NCBI RefSeq assembly: GCF_900156455.1
Contig: NZ_FTNQ01000002.1
Span: forward strand, 891,660-955,659
Length of the DNA stretch: 64,000 nucleotides
Direction of reading: 5' to 3'
From: Microbacterium sp. RURRCA19A
GTDB lineage: Bacteria > Actinomycetota > Actinomycetes > Actinomycetales > Microbacteriaceae
Shown: one piece after another, positions 25,693 to 36,175 of the stretch
How the letters are laid out: each line of letters starts with the position of its first letter
How positions within the stretch are numbered: position 1 is the first letter of the stretch
The notes under the pieces: model-generated
Database searches by the model: none
Seen by the model: only the letters and a program-made list of their open reading frames with translations
Told to the model about the DNA's origin: nothing
Made by a program: the position numbers and the translations under genes

Positions 25693-26612
25693 CGCGCCTC
25701 CTGACGAGAGCCGCGCAGCTGCACGACGTAAGCGATGACGGCGGTGATGACGCCCATGATGATCGCGACCGTGGCCGCGTAGTTGTACTGCTGGCCCGCG
25801 AACGACAGGTTGTAGGCGTACATGTTCGGCGTGAAGAACGTGGTGATGGTGTTCGGCGCCAGGGGCTTGAGGATGTTGGGCTCGTTGAACAGCTGGAAGC
25901 TGCCGATGATCGAGAAGATCGTGGCGATGACGACCGCGCCGCGCACGGCGGGGATCTTGATCGAGAAGATCGTGCGCCAGGCTCCGGCTCCGTCGATGGA
26001 TGCCGCTTCGTACAGCTCGCCCGGGATGGTCTTCAGCGACGAGTAGAAGATCAGCATGTTGTAGCCGACGAACTGCCAGGTGACGATGTTGCCGATCGAG
26101 ACCAGCATCCACTCGGGCACGAAGGGCTGGATGAACGAGCCGCCGAGCAGGTCGTTGAGGTTGCGGGTGAGGCCGAACTGGTCGCCGTAGATGTACCCCC
26201 ACATGAGCACCGCCACCACGGCCGGAACGGCGTAGGGGAGGAAGATCACGATGCGGTAGAAGCCGGCGGCGTGGAGCCTGGCGCTGTCGATCGCGAGCGC
26301 GGCGGCGAGCGCCAGCAGGAGCATGACGGGCACCTGCACGACGAGGAACAGCGAGACGCGGCCGAGGCCGTCCCAGAACTTCCCGTCGCCGAAGACGGCG
26401 ATGTAGTTGGCGAAGCCGACGAACGCGTTGCCGCCGACCAGCTGATCGCGGAAGACGCTCAGGTAGAGCGAGTACGCCAGGGGCGCGAGGAAGACCAGCG
26501 CGAAGACGATGGCGAAGGGGGCGACGAACAGCCAGCCGCGGTCGTCGATACGGGCGCGTCGCTTACGGCGCGGGGGGCGCAGAGCGGGCGGGGGTGCCGC
26601 GGTGGTCGTCAT
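25689..26612 (-). CDS. Carbohydrate ABC transporter permease (MalF type)
   Basis: 307 aa, six membrane helices, with GWLFVAPFAIVFALVFLAPLAYSLYLSVF at the start and the EAA loop ELYEAASIDGAGAWRTIFSIKIPAVRG. It is the first gene of the five-gene operon. Its promoter on the minus strand (TTGACA 26695-26700, 17-bp spacer, TTATGT 26672-26677) is overlapped on both elements by LacI-type operators, so it is probably repressed by the divergent regulator until the inducing sugar is present. Confidence 0.93.
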   Translation of the reverse strand: MTTTAAPPPALRPPRRKRRARIDDRGWLFVAPFAIVFALVFLAPLAYSLYLSVFRDQLVGGNAFVGFANYIAVFGDGKFWDGLGRVSLFLVVQVPVMLLLALAAALAIDSARLHAAGFYRIVIFLPYAVPAVVAVLMWGYIYGDQFGLTRNLNDLLGGSFIQPFVPEWMLVSIGNIVTWQFVGYNMLIFYSSLKTIPGELYEAASIDGAGAWRTIFSIKIPAVRGAVVIATIFSIIGSFQLFNEPNILKPLAPNTITTFFTPNMYAYNLSFAGQQYNYAATVAIIMGVITAVIAYVVQLRGSRQEAR

Positions 26613-26659
26613 CGTCCGGATGCCTCTTCATTGGTGCGCAACGCGGACGGGTTGCCGCG

Positions 26660-26708
26660 ATGTTGACGTAAACATAACTCCCGTCCCGCTAGCATGTCAA
26701 CGTCAACA
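26660..26708. promoter_or_regulatory. Promoter of the sugar transport operon with two LacI-type operators
   Basis: Operator half O2, ATGTTGACGTAAACAT (26660-26675), covers the minus-strand -10 (TTATGT). Operator O1, TGTCAACGTCAACA (26695-26708), covers the -35 (TTGACA). Both are near copies of the perfect palindrome TGTTGACGTCAACA found in front of the GH30 gene. O1 ends 3 nt before the GAGGAGG of the divergent regulator, so self-repression is also likely. Confidence 0.85.
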
Positions 26709-26723
26709 TCCGAGGAGGCAGAC

Positions 26724-27770
26724 GTGAGCGAGACGACGACGGTGTCGACCGCGGCGGGGGGTCGCGGGCGACGACGGGAAGTCTCGATGGCCGATGTCGC
26801 TGCGGCGGCGGGGGTCTCGGGGCAGACCGTGTCGCGCGTGGCGAACGATCGCTCCAACGTCGATCCTGACACGCGGCAGCGCGTGCTCGATGCGATGGCC
26901 TCCCTGGGCTACCGGCCGAACAGTGCCGCACGGGCCCTGCGATCCGGGCGCTTCCGCAGCATCGGCGTGATCATGTTCTCGCTGAGCTCCTACGGCAACA
27001 CGCGCACGCTCGACGCGCTGGCGTCGGTGGCTGCGGCATCCGGGTACTCCATCACGCTCATCACGGTGCAGTCCGCCTCGCAGTCCGACGTGTCGGGGGC
27101 GTTCCTTCGACTCCACGAGCACGCCGTCGACGGGATCGTGATCCTCATCGAGACGCACCGCCTCGGTGAGAACGAACTCTCCATCCCCTCCGGGCTGCCG
27201 GTCGTCGTCGTCGACTCGAGCGCCGACTACCCGTACGCGGTCGTCGACAACGACCAGGCGCAGGGCGCGCGCCTGGCCACGGAGCACCTGCTCGACCTCG
27301 GCCACGAGACCGTGTGGCACGTGTCGGGCCCGCCGGAGTCCTTCGCGGCCGAGCGTCGGCGCGACGCTTGGCGCGCCGCCCTCGAGGAACGCGGATGCCG
27401 CGTGCCGCCGGTGCAGATCGGTGACTGGACGGCCGAGTCGGGGCACCGCATCGGCGCGGAGCTCGCACGCGACCCGGCGGTGACGGCGGTCTTCGCGGCC
27501 AACGACCAGATGGCCCTCGGGGTGATCCGCGCGCTGCACGAGGCCGGGCGCGCCGTGCCCGGTGAGATCAGCGTCGTCGGCTTCGACGACATGCCCGAGT
27601 CGGCGAACTTCTGGCCTCCTCTGACGACTGTGAGCCAGCGGTTCGAGCGTGTCGGCGAAGAGGCGATGAGCGCTCTGATCGCCGACATCGAAGGCTCGGG
27701 CAGCGAGCACACGCGCACTCTCGTGCCCACCTCCCTCGTGGTGCGCGAGAGCTCCGGCCCGCGCGCCTGA
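26724..27770 (+). CDS. LacI-family regulator of the galactan/arabinogalactan locus
   Basis: 348 aa. After a Thr-rich N-terminus comes the LacI helix-turn-helix (MADVAAAAGVSGQTVSRVANDRSNVDPDTR) and a sugar-binding domain with SVVGFDDMPESANFWPPLTTVSQRF. I take the GTG at 26724 because GAGGAGG lies 5 nt upstream. The upstream ATG at 26694 falls inside an operator and has no ribosome binding site. The two operators at 26660-26708 and the double operator at 28056-28085 flank the gene, so it is the natural candidate to control the transporter-hydrolase operon, itself and the GH30 gene. Confidence 0.92.
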   Translation: MSETTTVSTAAGGRGRRREVSMADVAAAAGVSGQTVSRVANDRSNVDPDTRQRVLDAMASLGYRPNSAARALRSGRFRSIGVIMFSLSSYGNTRTLDALASVAAASGYSITLITVQSASQSDVSGAFLRLHEHAVDGIVILIETHRLGENELSIPSGLPVVVVDSSADYPYAVVDNDQAQGARLATEHLLDLGHETVWHVSGPPESFAAERRRDAWRAALEERGCRVPPVQIGDWTAESGHRIGAELARDPAVTAVFAANDQMALGVIRALHEAGRAVPGEISVVGFDDMPESANFWPPLTTVSQRFERVGEEAMSALIADIEGSGSEHTRTLVPTSLVVRESSGPRA

Positions 27771-28125
27771 CGGCTCCCGTCTGCGCGCTCGACGTGCGCG
27801 GCTCCCGCGTGCGTGCGCGAGGGGCGGTGTGCGCTCGGGCGGCTGCTGAGCGGAGGGGATGCGGCGGGCGGAGGGCCGGATCGGCGGCATCCGTCCTCCC
27901 TTCGCCGAATCTCCTCCGCCGGGCGCGCGGATTCGGTGCGGCGCGGGGCCCGGGATGCCGCGGGGCGCGCGCGACGCAGCCCCGCGCAGGACGACCGCGC
28001 GGGATGCCTGGCCGGAGCAGCGGTTGTATCGCGACCCCGGGCTCCGCTAAGTTCGATGTTGACGTCAACATGTTGACGTCAACATCTCCCCTCCTCAAGG
28101 GCCGCGACGCTGCGGCCGGATCGGA
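27771..28125. other. 355-bp intergenic region upstream of the GH30 gene
   Basis: The first 270 bp are GC-rich with no supported gene. The last part has a promoter candidate (TTGTAT 28024-28029, 18-bp spacer, TAAGTT 28048-28053) directly followed by a double LacI-type operator at 28056-28085. Confidence 0.7.
28056..28085. promoter_or_regulatory. Two overlapping perfect operators in front of the GH30 gene
   Basis: The 16-bp palindrome ATGTTGACGTCAACAT occurs at 28056-28071 and again at 28070-28085, sharing AT. The centres are 14 bp apart. It starts right after the candidate -10 TAAGTT, so bound repressor would block initiation. The same motif is found at the transporter promoter. Confidence 0.88.
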
Positions 28126-31100
28126 ATGACGATGAAGTCAGCTCGACTGCTGTCGATGACCTGCGCGGTCGCCCTGGCGGCCGGTGGACTCGCCGCGACC
28201 GCGGCCCCCGCGGCGGCGGTGGCAGCGCCGAACGCGACGGTGCGCATCACCCCCAACCCCGCGACCGCGGCCGACCCGTTCGAGGGGTGGGGAACGAGCC
28301 TCGTGTGGTTCGCCAACGCCACCGGCAACTATCCCGCCGACGTGCGCCAGAAGCTCTACGACGCGGTGTTCGGCGAGGACGGCCTGAACCTCAACATCGC
28401 CAGGTACAACATCGGCGGCGGCAATGCGTCGGACGTGCCGGACTACCTGCGTCCCGGGGGCGCGGTGCCCGGATTCTGGAACCCCGACCTGCAGGCGAGC
28501 GACGACCAGGGCGCCATCACCTCGAACTACGCCGACCGTGCGCGGTACAAGGCCGCGTGGAACCCCGACGACCCGAACGCCTATGACTTCGACGCCGACT
28601 CCGCCCAGCGGTGGTGGATCGATGCGCTCAAGGGCAAGATCACCCACTGGGAGGCGTTCAGCAACTCGCCGCCCTACTTCCTCACTCAGAGCGGCTACGT
28701 CTCCGGCGGCATCAACAACGCCACGAGCGAGCAGCTCGCCCCCGCCGACATGGACAAGTTCGCGGGCTACCTCGTGAATGTCGTCGACGAGCTCGAGAAG
28801 CAGCACGGCGTGAAGTTCGACACGATCGACCCGTTCAACGAGCCGAACACGAACTACTGGCAGACCCAGATCCCGAACGGGGCGCAGTGGCCGACCGGCG
28901 GACGCCAGGAGGGTGCGCACATCGGCCCGCAGGCGCAGGATGCCATGGTCAAGGCGCTCGCGGCCCGCCTCGCGCAGCCGGGGACGACGACGGATGCCGT
29001 GATCTCGGCGATGGACGAGACGAACCCCGGGATCTTCGCCTCGAACTGGAACACCTGGTCGGCGCAGTCCAAGAGCCTCGTCGACCAGCTCAACGTGCAC
29101 ACCTACGGCACCAGCGGACGCCAGGTCGTCCGCGACATCGCCAAGGCCGCCGACAAGCCCCTGTGGATGAGCGAGGTCGAGGGCAACTGGACGGCCGGCG
29201 GCTTCACGACCAACGACATCAACAACGGCATCGGAATGGCCGAGCACATCGTGGGCGACCTCCGCGAGCTCGAGCCGACCGCCTGGGTGTTCTGGCAGCC
29301 CGTCGAAGACCTCTACAACATGCAGAAGGTCGAGAACCTCAACTGGGGCAGTGTCTACATCGACTTCGACTGCAACGCCGAGGGCAAGTCGCTGCGGCGC
29401 ATCGCCGACGGTGAGGCCGACCCCTCCTGCAAGGTGCTGACGAACGAGAAGTACAACACCGTCCGGAACTTCACGCACTACATCCACCCGGGCGACCGCC
29501 TCATGGCCACCGACAACGCGCAGTCCACCGCGGCCGTCGACGCCGACGGTCAGGGCGCGACGATCGTGCACGTGAACGGCGACGACTCCGCCAAGACGGT
29601 GCAGATCGACCTGAGCGACTTCGGGACGATCGCACCCGGGGCCACGGTCACCCCCATCGTGACCACCCAGTCGACGGTCGACCAGCCGACGGTCAACGCC
29701 CTGAAGGAGGGTGCGAAGGTGGCCGTGGACGCGGCATCCCGGACCGCCACCGTCACCGTCCCGGCGAAGTCGGTCACGACGTTCGTGATCGACGGCGTGT
29801 CGGGCGTCTCGCAGGACGCTGCAGCGTTCCGTGACGGCGAGTCGGTGCAGCTCACGGGCCTGCAGAGCGGCCTCGCGCTCGACGCCTCGTCGGGTCTGGC
29901 GATCCGTGCCACCGCCACGACGGCCGACGCCGCCCGGGCGCAGACCTGGACCGTGCGCACGATCGACGGCGAGGGCACCAACCGCCACCGCTTCACGCTC
30001 CAGAACGGGGCGGGCAAGTTCCTGGCATCCAGCAACGGGGGCACCGCTCTCGTCGACGCCGATCCGACCGCGGCCGCGGGCGACCCCGCGACGCAGTGGA
30101 TGGCCTCGACCACGGACGGTGAGTACTACTCGCTGCTGAACGTCGCCGCCGAGCGCGTCCTCGATGTGAACCAGGCCAGCACGACTCCCGGCGCGACCGT
30201 GGGGCTGTGGACGTCCAACGGCGGGGGCAACCAGCAGTGGCGCATCGCGACGACGCGCATCCTGGGCACCGAGCCCGTTTCGGTGGCGACCGCGGTCGAC
30301 GTCGCCCCGCAGCTGCCGTCTCGAGCCGTGGTCCGGTACGCCGGCAACACGCTCCGTGCCGCTGACGTCACCTGGCAGCTCGACGGGGCCGACTGGTCGC
30401 GACCCGGCACCGTGCAGGTGCGCGGTACGGGCACCGACCTCTTCGGTACGGAGTTCGAGGCCACGGCGACCGTCGAGGTCGGTGCCTTCACGGCGACGCG
30501 ACCGGTCTCGGTGACGGTTCCGGTGGGCAGCGCCCTCGATGTCGTGAAGGGCCTCGCCGACCGCGACGTCCCGGCCGAGCTGACGCCGTCGGGCGGCGGG
30601 TACCGGGTGCCGGTGGAGTGGACGTGGGGCGACCTGACGGATGCCGCCTTCTCCTCGCCGGGAACGGTGACTGTCGCGGGCGTCGCCACGGGTCCCACCG
30701 GTGAGCGTCTCGACGCGAAGCTGACGGTCATCGTCACGGCCGCGACCGAGAACAACGTCGCCCCGCAGAGCGCTCCCTCGGCGACCTACACCGAGTCGGG
30801 CTACCCCGCCAGCAACACCATCAACGGCATCGCGACCGACAAGGGATGGTCGAACTGGCGAGGCGGCACCAAGAACGACCAGGACACTCTGAGCTACGCG
30901 CTCGCGAAGCGCGAGACCCTCACGCGCGTCGCCGTCCAGTTCTACAAGGACGGCAGCAGCATGAGCTGGCCGGCGACGATGCGCGTCGATCACCGACTGA
31001 GCGGCGGCGAGTGGGTGCAGGGCGACCTCATCACCGTGCCGACCCCGTCCAGCGGTGCTCCCCTGGTCGAGGTGCCCGTGACGGGTGCCGCCGACGAGGT

Positions 31101-32001
31101 GCGGGTCGTGATGAACGCCCGGTCGCAGACGCACATGATCGTGTCCGAGGTGTCGATCTACGCGGCTTCGGCATCGCCCGCGGGCATCGCCGATCTGGCA
31201 CGTCTGACGGTCGGCGACCAGCCCGTCGAGGGCTTCGACCCGAAGGTCTTCGACTACACCGTCTCGTCGACGGGGTCCGCCTGGCCCGAACTACACGCCC
31301 TCGCCGTCGACGAGGATGCCGCGGTCCGGATCACCCAGCCGGGTGCCGGGTCCGAGACGGCGCGCGCCGCCGGTGACGCGGGCTCCGTCCGGGTCACGGC
31401 TCCCGACGGCACCGAGCAGACCTACACGGTGACGGTCGAGCGCGCGGTCGGCATCGAGACGCCGACCCTCGCGGGCGAGCCGCGCGTCGGTTCGACGGTG
31501 CGGGCGACGGCCGTCACCGATCCCGCCGACGCCGCGCTGGCGTTCGTGTGGCTTCGCGACGGTTCGCCGATCCCGGATGCCACGGCGGACGCCTATGCGC
31601 TGACCGCCGCCGACGAGGGGCGGGAGATCTCGGTCGAGGTCACGGCGTCCGCCGAGGGCTTCACGTCCGGATCCGCGCGCTCCGCGGCCATCGTCCCGGC
31701 AGCGGCGCCGGTCGACCCGGGCACCGGGGGCGGCGACGGGTCGGGCAACGGCAACGGCAACGGCAACGGTGGCGGTTCCGGGACGGGCAACGGCTCGGGC
31801 AACGGTGACACCGGTGCGGGCTCGTCGGCCGGGTCGGGCTCGAACGGCTCGTCCACGAGCACGACGGCGGGCGATCTCGCCGTGACGGGTCTGCAGTCGG
31901 AGGGCATCGCCGTGCTGGCGGCCGGAGCCGGTCTGCTCCTCCTCCTGGGCGGTCTGGTGCTGTGGCGCCGTCGCCGGGGAGCCGGCTCCACCGAGGGCTG
32001 A
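28126..32001 (+). CDS. Wall-anchored multidomain GH30 glycosidase (endo-beta-1,6-galactanase-like)
   Basis: 1291 aa. Order of parts: signal peptide (1-33); GH30 catalytic domain (about 40-480) with [36 protein letters not shown], acid/base Glu in [11 protein letters not shown] and nucleophile Glu in [10 protein letters not shown]; a ricin-type lectin-like (CBM13-like) domain (about 570-715); two bacterial Ig-like domains; an F5/8-type (CBM32-like) module (about 885-1020); a cadherin-like and an Ig-like domain; a Gly/Asn/Ser linker; the sorting signal LAVTG (1251-1255), a membrane helix and RRRR. The catalytic sequence most resembles GH30 endo-beta-1,6-galactanases. With intracellular GH35 and GH51 enzymes and the transporter, it would cut arabinogalactan side chains at the cell surface. 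No strong Shine-Dalgarno is visible; an ATG at 28132 is an alternative. Confidence 0.9.
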   Translation: MTMKSARLLSMTCAVALAAGGLAATAAPAAAVAAPNATVRITPNPATAADPFEGWGTSLVWFANATGNYPADVRQKLYDAVFGEDGLNLNIARYNIGGGNASDVPDYLRPGGAVPGFWNPDLQASDDQGAITSNYADRARYKAAWNPDDPNAYDFDADSAQRWWIDALKGKITHWEAFSNSPPYFLTQSGYVSGGINNATSEQLAPADMDKFAGYLVNVVDELEKQHGVKFDTIDPFNEPNTNYWQTQIPNGAQWPTGGRQEGAHIGPQAQDAMVKALAARLAQPGTTTDAVISAMDETNPGIFASNWNTWSAQSKSLVDQLNVHTYGTSGRQVVRDIAKAADKPLWMSEVEGNWTAGGFTTNDINNGIGMAEHIVGDLRELEPTAWVFWQPVEDLYNMQKVENLNWGSVYIDFDCNAEGKSLRRIADGEADPSCKVLTNEKYNTVRNFTHYIHPGDRLMATDNAQSTAAVDADGQGATIVHVNGDDSAKTVQIDLSDFGTIAPGATVTPIVTTQSTVDQPTVNALKEGAKVAVDAASRTATVTVPAKSVTTFVIDGVSGVSQDAAAFRDGESVQLTGLQSGLALDASSGLAIRATATTADAARAQTWTVRTIDGEGTNRHRFTLQNGAGKFLASSNGGTALVDADPTAAAGDPATQWMASTTDGEYYSLLNVAAERVLDVNQASTTPGATVGLWTSNGGGNQQWRIATTRILGTEPVSVATAVDVAPQLPSRAVVRYAGNTLRAADVTWQLDGADWSRPGTVQVRGTGTDLFGTEFEATATVEVGAFTATRPVSVTVPVGSALDVVKGLADRDVPAELTPSGGGYRVPVEWTWGDLTDAAFSSPGTVTVAGVATGPTGERLDAKLTVIVTAATENNVAPQSAPSATYTESGYPASNTINGIATDKGWSNWRGGTKNDQDTLSYALAKRETLTRVAVQFYKDGSSMSWPATMRVDHRLSGGEWVQGDLITVPTPSSGAPLVEVPVTGAADEVRVVMNARSQTHMIVSEVSIYAASASPAGIADLARLTVGDQPVEGFDPKVFDYTVSSTGSAWPELHALAVDEDAAVRITQPGAGSETARAAGDAGSVRVTAPDGTEQTYTVTVERAVGIETPTLAGEPRVGSTVRATAVTDPADAALAFVWLRDGSPIPDATADAYALTAADEGREISVEVTASAEGFTSGSARSAAIVPAAAPVDPGTGGGDGSGNGNGNGNGGGSGTGNGSGNGDTGAGSSAGSGSNGSSTSTTAGDLAVTGLQSEGIAVLAAGAGLLLLLGGLVLWRRRRGAGSTEG

Positions 32002-32188
32002 CCCCACCGGATCACGCGGCCGCGTCGATCGCCCCCGGGCGTCGGCGCGGCCGCGTCGTTCGCGCGGGACTCGCGCGTGGGCGCCCGTGGCATCCCGTAT
32101 CCGAAACGCACATCCGTGCAACCCCGCCCTCTCCCGCCCGCCGGCGCGGAAAGATGGACGAGTTCGATTCCCCTCCCCGAGGAGCCCC

Positions 32189-33229
32189 ATGCACGTCAAC
32201 GCCTACGCGGCGTCGTCCGCGACCTCCCCCCTCGAGCCCACGACGATCGAGCGTCGTGACGTGGGCCCGAAGGATGTCCTCATCGACATCGCCTACGCCG
32301 GCATCTGCCACTCCGACATCCACACCATCCGCGGCGAGTGGGGCGAGGTGCCCTACCCGCTCACCGTCGGCCACGAGATCGTCGGCACGGTCGCCGAGGT
32401 CGGCGCCGACGTCACGAAGCACAAGATCGGCGACCGGGTCGGCGTGGGCTGCATGGTCAACTCGTGCCGTGAGTGCGAGAACTGCCTCGCCGGCGAGGAG
32501 CAGTACTGCCTCAACGGCAACACCGGCACCTACGCCGCCATCGACCGCGACGGCACGGTCACCCAGGGCGGCTACTCGCAGAAGATCGTCGTCGACCAGG
32601 ACTTCGTGCTCCGCGTGCCCGAGTCGATCCCGTACGAGAAGGCCGCGCCGCTGCTGTGCGCCGGCATCACCACCTACTCGCCGCTGAACCACTGGAACGC
32701 CGGCCCCGGCAAGAAGGTCGCGGTCGTGGGCCTCGGCGGTCTCGGTCACATGGCCGTGAAGATCGCGCACGCGATGGGCGCCGAGGTCACGGTGCTGTCG
32801 CAGACGCTGAGCAAGAAGGACGACGGCCTCGCGATGGGCGCCGACCACTACTACGCCACGAAGGACGACGAGACCTTCACCGCGCTGAAGAACACCTTCG
32901 ACCTCATCGTCAACACCGTCAGCGCACCGCTCGAGCTGAAGAAGTACCTCGGGCTGCTGACGCTCAACGGCACGATGGTCAACGTCGGCGCCCCGCCGGA
33001 GCCGCTCCCGATCCAGGTGTTCACGCTGTTCACCAACCGCCGTTCGTTCGCCGGGTCGTCGATCGGCGGCATCCGCGAGACCCAGGAGATGCTCGACTTC
33101 TGCGCCGAGAAGGGCATCGCGCCCGAGGTCGAGGTCATCTCCGCCGAGCAGATCAACGAGGCCTACGAGCGGGTGCTGAAGAGCGACGTGCGCTACCGCT
33201 TCGTGATCGACGCCGCGACCCTCGCCTGA
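32189..33229 (+). CDS. Zinc-dependent NAD(P) alcohol dehydrogenase, CAD/YahK type
   Basis: 346 aa medium-chain dehydrogenase. Catalytic zinc ligands are in [15 protein letters not shown] and [13 protein letters not shown], and the structural zinc site is the four-Cys run [15 protein letters not shown]. The Rossmann fold is at [24 protein letters not shown]. It likely reduces aldehydes to alcohols with NADPH, like cinnamyl-alcohol-dehydrogenase relatives. The ATG has GAGGAG just upstream. It is a single gene closed by a strong terminator. Confidence 0.93.
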   Translation: MHVNAYAASSATSPLEPTTIERRDVGPKDVLIDIAYAGICHSDIHTIRGEWGEVPYPLTVGHEIVGTVAEVGADVTKHKIGDRVGVGCMVNSCRECENCLAGEEQYCLNGNTGTYAAIDRDGTVTQGGYSQKIVVDQDFVLRVPESIPYEKAAPLLCAGITTYSPLNHWNAGPGKKVAVVGLGGLGHMAVKIAHAMGAEVTVLSQTLSKKDDGLAMGADHYYATKDDETFTALKNTFDLIVNTVSAPLELKKYLGLLTLNGTMVNVGAPPEPLPIQVFTLFTNRRSFAGSSIGGIRETQEMLDFCAEKGIAPEVEVISAEQINEAYERVLKSDVRYRFVIDAATLA

Positions 33230-33243
33230 TCCTGGATGCCACG

Positions 33244-33275
33244 AGGCCCCGGCGTTCTCCGGAACGTCGGGGCCT
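33244..33275 (+). terminator. Terminator of the alcohol dehydrogenase gene
   Basis: AGGCCCCGGCGTTC (33244-33257) and GAACGTCGGGGCCT (33262-33275) form a 14-bp stem with one G-U pair and a TCCG loop. TTCGTG follows. Confidence 0.85.
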
Positions 33276-33363
33276 TCGTGTGTCTCGGCTGCGATGCGCC
33301 GCGTCCCGTGGTGTCGCCGCGTCCCGCGGTGCCGCAGGCCGTGGCATCCCGCCGCCCCTCCAC

Positions 33364-33430
33364 CGATAAACGCTGATCCCGGCGAGAAACGACGCGGCGT
33401 GCCGTGTCTCGTCGGGAATCGCGTTTATCG
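33364..33430. repeat. 67-bp palindromic intergenic element, copy 2
   Basis: The same family as 15104-15170, exactly the same length, bounded by CGATAAACG and CGTTTATCG, but inserted in reverse: its 5' arm carries CGAGAAAC and its 3' arm the complement of CGAGACAC. It lies between two convergent genes, 13 bp from the phosphoglucomutase stop. Confidence 0.85.
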
Positions 33431-33443
33431 CGAAACCAGGGCG

Positions 33444-35090
33444 TCAGGCGCCGCCGAGCGCGGCCGAGACCACGGCCCGCGCCTCTTCCTGCACCGCGCG
33501 CAGGTGCTCCTCGCCGCGGAGCGACTCGGCGTACAGCTTGTAGACGTCTTCGGTGCCGGAGGGGCGGGCGGCGAACCATGCGGACTCGGTCTGCACCTTG
33601 AGGCCGCCGATCGCGGCGCCGTTGCCCGGCGCGTGCGACAGCTTCGCGACGATCGGCTCGCCCGCGAGCTCGGTGGCGGTCACGGCATCCGGCGAGAGCT
33701 TCGACAGCGTCGCCTTCTGCGCGGGCGTGGCGGGGGCGTCGACGCGCTGGTAGGCCGAGGCGCCGAACTCGGCCTCGAGTTCGGCGTACCGCTGCGACGG
33801 CGTCTTGCCGGTGACGGCGAGGATCTCGGCCGCGAGCAGGCACAGCAGGATGCCGTCCTTGTCGGTGGTCCAGACGGTGCCGTCCTTGCGGAGGAACGAG
33901 GCACCCGCGGACTCTTCGCCGCCGAACGCGACCGAGCCGTCGAGCAGCCCCGGGACGAACCACTTGAAGCCCACGGGCACTTCGAGCAGCGTCTTGCCGA
34001 GAGCGGATGCCACGCGGTCGATGATCATCGACGAGACGAGCGTCTTGCCCACCGCGGCATCCGTCGGCCATCCCTGGCGGTGCGAGAAGAGGTAGTCGAT
34101 CGCGACGGCGAGGTAGTGGTTGGGGTTCATCAACCCCGCGTCGGGGGTGACGATGCCGTGCCGGTCGGCGTCCGCGTCGTTGCCGGTGAGGATGTCGTAG
34201 TCGGCGCGCGCGGCCACGAGCGAGGCCATGGCCGACGGCGACGAGGGATCCATGCGGATCTTCTCGTCCCAGTCCAGCGTCATGAACTTCCACGTCGGGT
34301 CGACCTCGGGGTTCACGACGGTGAGGTCGAGGCCGTACACCTCGGCGATGAGCGCCCAGTACTCCACCGAGGCACCGCCCAGCGGGTCGGCGCCGATGCG
34401 GACGCCCGCGTTCTTGATGGCATCCACGTCGATGATGGATGCCAGATCCCGCACGTACGCGTCACGGAAGTCGTACTGCCCGAGGCCGTCGAGGTCGATG
34501 TCGGCGTGGCGGGTGCGCTTCACGCCGTCCAGGCCCGCGGCGATGAGCTCGTTGGCGCGGTCGGCGATCCAGCCCGTCGCGTCGGTGTCGGCGGGGCCGC
34601 CGTGCGGCGGGTTGTACTTGAAGCCGCCGTCGCGGGGCGGGTTGTGCGACGGGGTGACGACGATGCCGTCGGCGCGGCCCGCGTCGGAGGCGTCGCGGCC
34701 ACGGTTGTAGGTGAGGATCGCGTGGCTGAGGGCGGGGGTCGGCACCCACGAGTCGCGCGAGTCGACGCGCACGTCCACGCCGTTCGCGACGAGCACCTCG
34801 ATGGCGCTGCGCTCTGCGGGCAGCGACAGCCCGTGGGTGTCGCGCCCGAGGAACAGCGGGCCGGCGATGCCCTGCGCCGCGCGGTAGTCGACGATCGCCT
34901 GGGTGGTGGCGAGGATGTGGTCCTCGTTGAAACTCGTGCTCAGCGAGGATCCCCGGTGGCCGCTGGTGCCGAAGGCGACGCGCTGCTCGGGAACCGTGGC
35001 ATCCGGTTTGCGGTCGTAGTAGGCGGCGATCAGTTCGTCGATGTCGATGAGATCGGACGCCTCGGCGGGCTGTCCTGCGCGACTGCTCAT
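33444..35090 (-). CDS. pgm: Alpha-D-phosphoglucomutase
   Basis: 548 aa, the usual bacterial length. The phosphoserine loop is [22 protein letters not shown], the metal-binding loop is [11 protein letters not shown], the sugar-binding loop is [16 protein letters not shown], and the phosphate-binding loop is [16 protein letters not shown]. It interconverts glucose-1-phosphate and glucose-6-phosphate, linking galactose breakdown by galK and galT to glycolysis and to polymer precursors. The ATG at 35090 gives the normal N-terminus [20 protein letters not shown]. It is a single gene on this strand. Confidence 0.96.
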   Translation of the reverse strand: MSSRAGQPAEASDLIDIDELIAAYYDRKPDATVPEQRVAFGTSGHRGSSLSTSFNEDHILATTQAIVDYRAAQGIAGPLFLGRDTHGLSLPAERSAIEVLVANGVDVRVDSRDSWVPTPALSHAILTYNRGRDASDAGRADGIVVTPSHNPPRDGGFKYNPPHGGPADTDATGWIADRANELIAAGLDGVKRTRHADIDLDGLGQYDFRDAYVRDLASIIDVDAIKNAGVRIGADPLGGASVEYWALIAEVYGLDLTVVNPEVDPTWKFMTLDWDEKIRMDPSSPSAMASLVAARADYDILTGNDADADRHGIVTPDAGLMNPNHYLAVAIDYLFSHRQGWPTDAAVGKTLVSSMIIDRVASALGKTLLEVPVGFKWFVPGLLDGSVAFGGEESAGASFLRKDGTVWTTDKDGILLCLLAAEILAVTGKTPSQRYAELEAEFGASAYQRVDAPATPAQKATLSKLSPDAVTATELAGEPIVAKLSHAPGNGAAIGGLKVQTESAWFAARPSGTEDVYKLYAESLRGEEHLRAVQEEARAVVSAALGGA

Positions 35091-35179
35091 GCGGACAGTC
35101 TGCCCGCTGCGCGGCCGTCGTGCACACGCGCCGGCGCAAGGGATGCCGCGAATGTGCCCAGACCGGGGGATGCCGCAGG

Positions 35180-36103
35180 TCAGCGAGCCCCTTCGAGCGC
35201 CGCGCCGCGCTCGCGCAGAGCGGAGAGTGTCGCGCGCAGCGCGGGGGAATCGGCCTGCGAACGTCGGTGGACGGCGACGACGTCGCGGGTGGAGGCGGGG
35301 TCGACGGTCGGGATCGCGACGAGATCGGGGCCGAGGGGCGCGCGTCCGAGTCGCGGGACGAGAGCGACGACCGCACCGGTGCGCGCCAGTTCGAGATGGT
35401 TCTCGAACTCCATCGATTCGTACACGACCCGGGGCGCGTTGCCGATGCCGTCGAACAGGCGGCGCAGCCACTGTCGGCAGATCGTCGTCTCGAAGGTCGC
35501 GACCCATGCCTGATCGGCGAGGTCGCGCGGGTGCAGGACGTGACGGTCGGCGAGCGGGTGGTCGCGGTGCAGCACGATGTCGGCGACGTCGGTGAACAGC
35601 GGGGTCACGACGATGTTGTCGGGGATCGCGAGGGCCACCCCGCCCCATTGGTGGGCGATGCCGAGGTCGCGTTGGCCGGACGCGATGAGCGCGACGGTCT
35701 CCCACGGTTCGCTTTCGCGCACGAGGAGCCGCAGGTCGGGGTGCGTCCGGGCCAGGTCGACGAGCAGCGGTGCGAGGAGCCCCCGCACCACGGTCGAGAA
35801 GGCGGCGATGCGGACCTCCCCGCTGACGGATCCGTCATCCGGCGCGCTCGCCTGCAGGTCGGAGCGGAGCCGCTCCAGCTCGGCGAGGATCGGCGTCGAG
35901 CCGACGACGAGCTGCGTGCCCGCGTCGGTCAGCGCGACCCCCCGCCCCACGCGTTCGAGCAGAGCGACCCCCGTCTCGCGCTCGAGGCGCTTGATCTGCT
36001 GCGAGACCGCCGACGGGGTGAAGCCGAGCACGGCGGCGGCCGCGGACACGCTGCCCTCGCGGGCGACGGTCCGCAGGGAGCGGACGGCCTCCAGATCGAT
36101 CAT
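35180..36103 (-). CDS. LysR-family transcriptional regulator
   Basis: 307 aa. The N-terminal winged helix is [62 protein letters not shown], followed by a LysR substrate domain ([37 protein letters not shown]). It is divergent from an EamA exporter with 72 bp between the starts, so it probably regulates that gene and itself. The effector is unknown. An AAGCA/TGCTT inverted repeat sits just upstream of its start codon. Confidence 0.93.
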   Translation of the reverse strand: MIDLEAVRSLRTVAREGSVSAAAAVLGFTPSAVSQQIKRLERETGVALLERVGRGVALTDAGTQLVVGSTPILAELERLRSDLQASAPDDGSVSGEVRIAAFSTVVRGLLAPLLVDLARTHPDLRLLVRESEPWETVALIASGQRDLGIAHQWGGVALAIPDNIVVTPLFTDVADIVLHRDHPLADRHVLHPRDLADQAWVATFETTICRQWLRRLFDGIGNAPRVVYESMEFENHLELARTGAVVALVPRLGRAPLGPDLVAIPTVDPASTRDVVAVHRRSQADSPALRATLSALRERGAALEGAR

Positions 36104-36104
36104 G

Positions 36105-36121
36105 AAGCAAAGCTACTGCTT
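36105..36121. promoter_or_regulatory. Candidate LysR box between regulator and exporter
   Basis: AAGCA (36105-36109) and TGCTT (36117-36121) form an inverted repeat with 7 nt between, placed in the divergent gap. It is short, so it is only a candidate. Confidence 0.4.
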
Positions 36122-36175
36122 TTCGTGAAGAAACATTCGCTGGTGCTTCATCGGCGGACGCGCTGGACTGAACCC

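Noticed and set aside
23322..26612. Complete ABC importer including its ATPase.
   Set aside because: Only two permeases and a binding protein are encoded; no Walker motifs occur in this stretch, so the ATPase must be elsewhere.
26694..26723. ATG at 26694 as start of the second LacI regulator.
   Set aside because: It lies inside an operator without a ribosome binding site; GTG 26724 has GAGGAGG at 5 nt.
27771..28055. Small proteins or a riboswitch upstream of the GH30 gene.
   Set aside because: Open frames here are composition-driven, and no conserved riboswitch core or stop-coupled leader peptide could be recognised.
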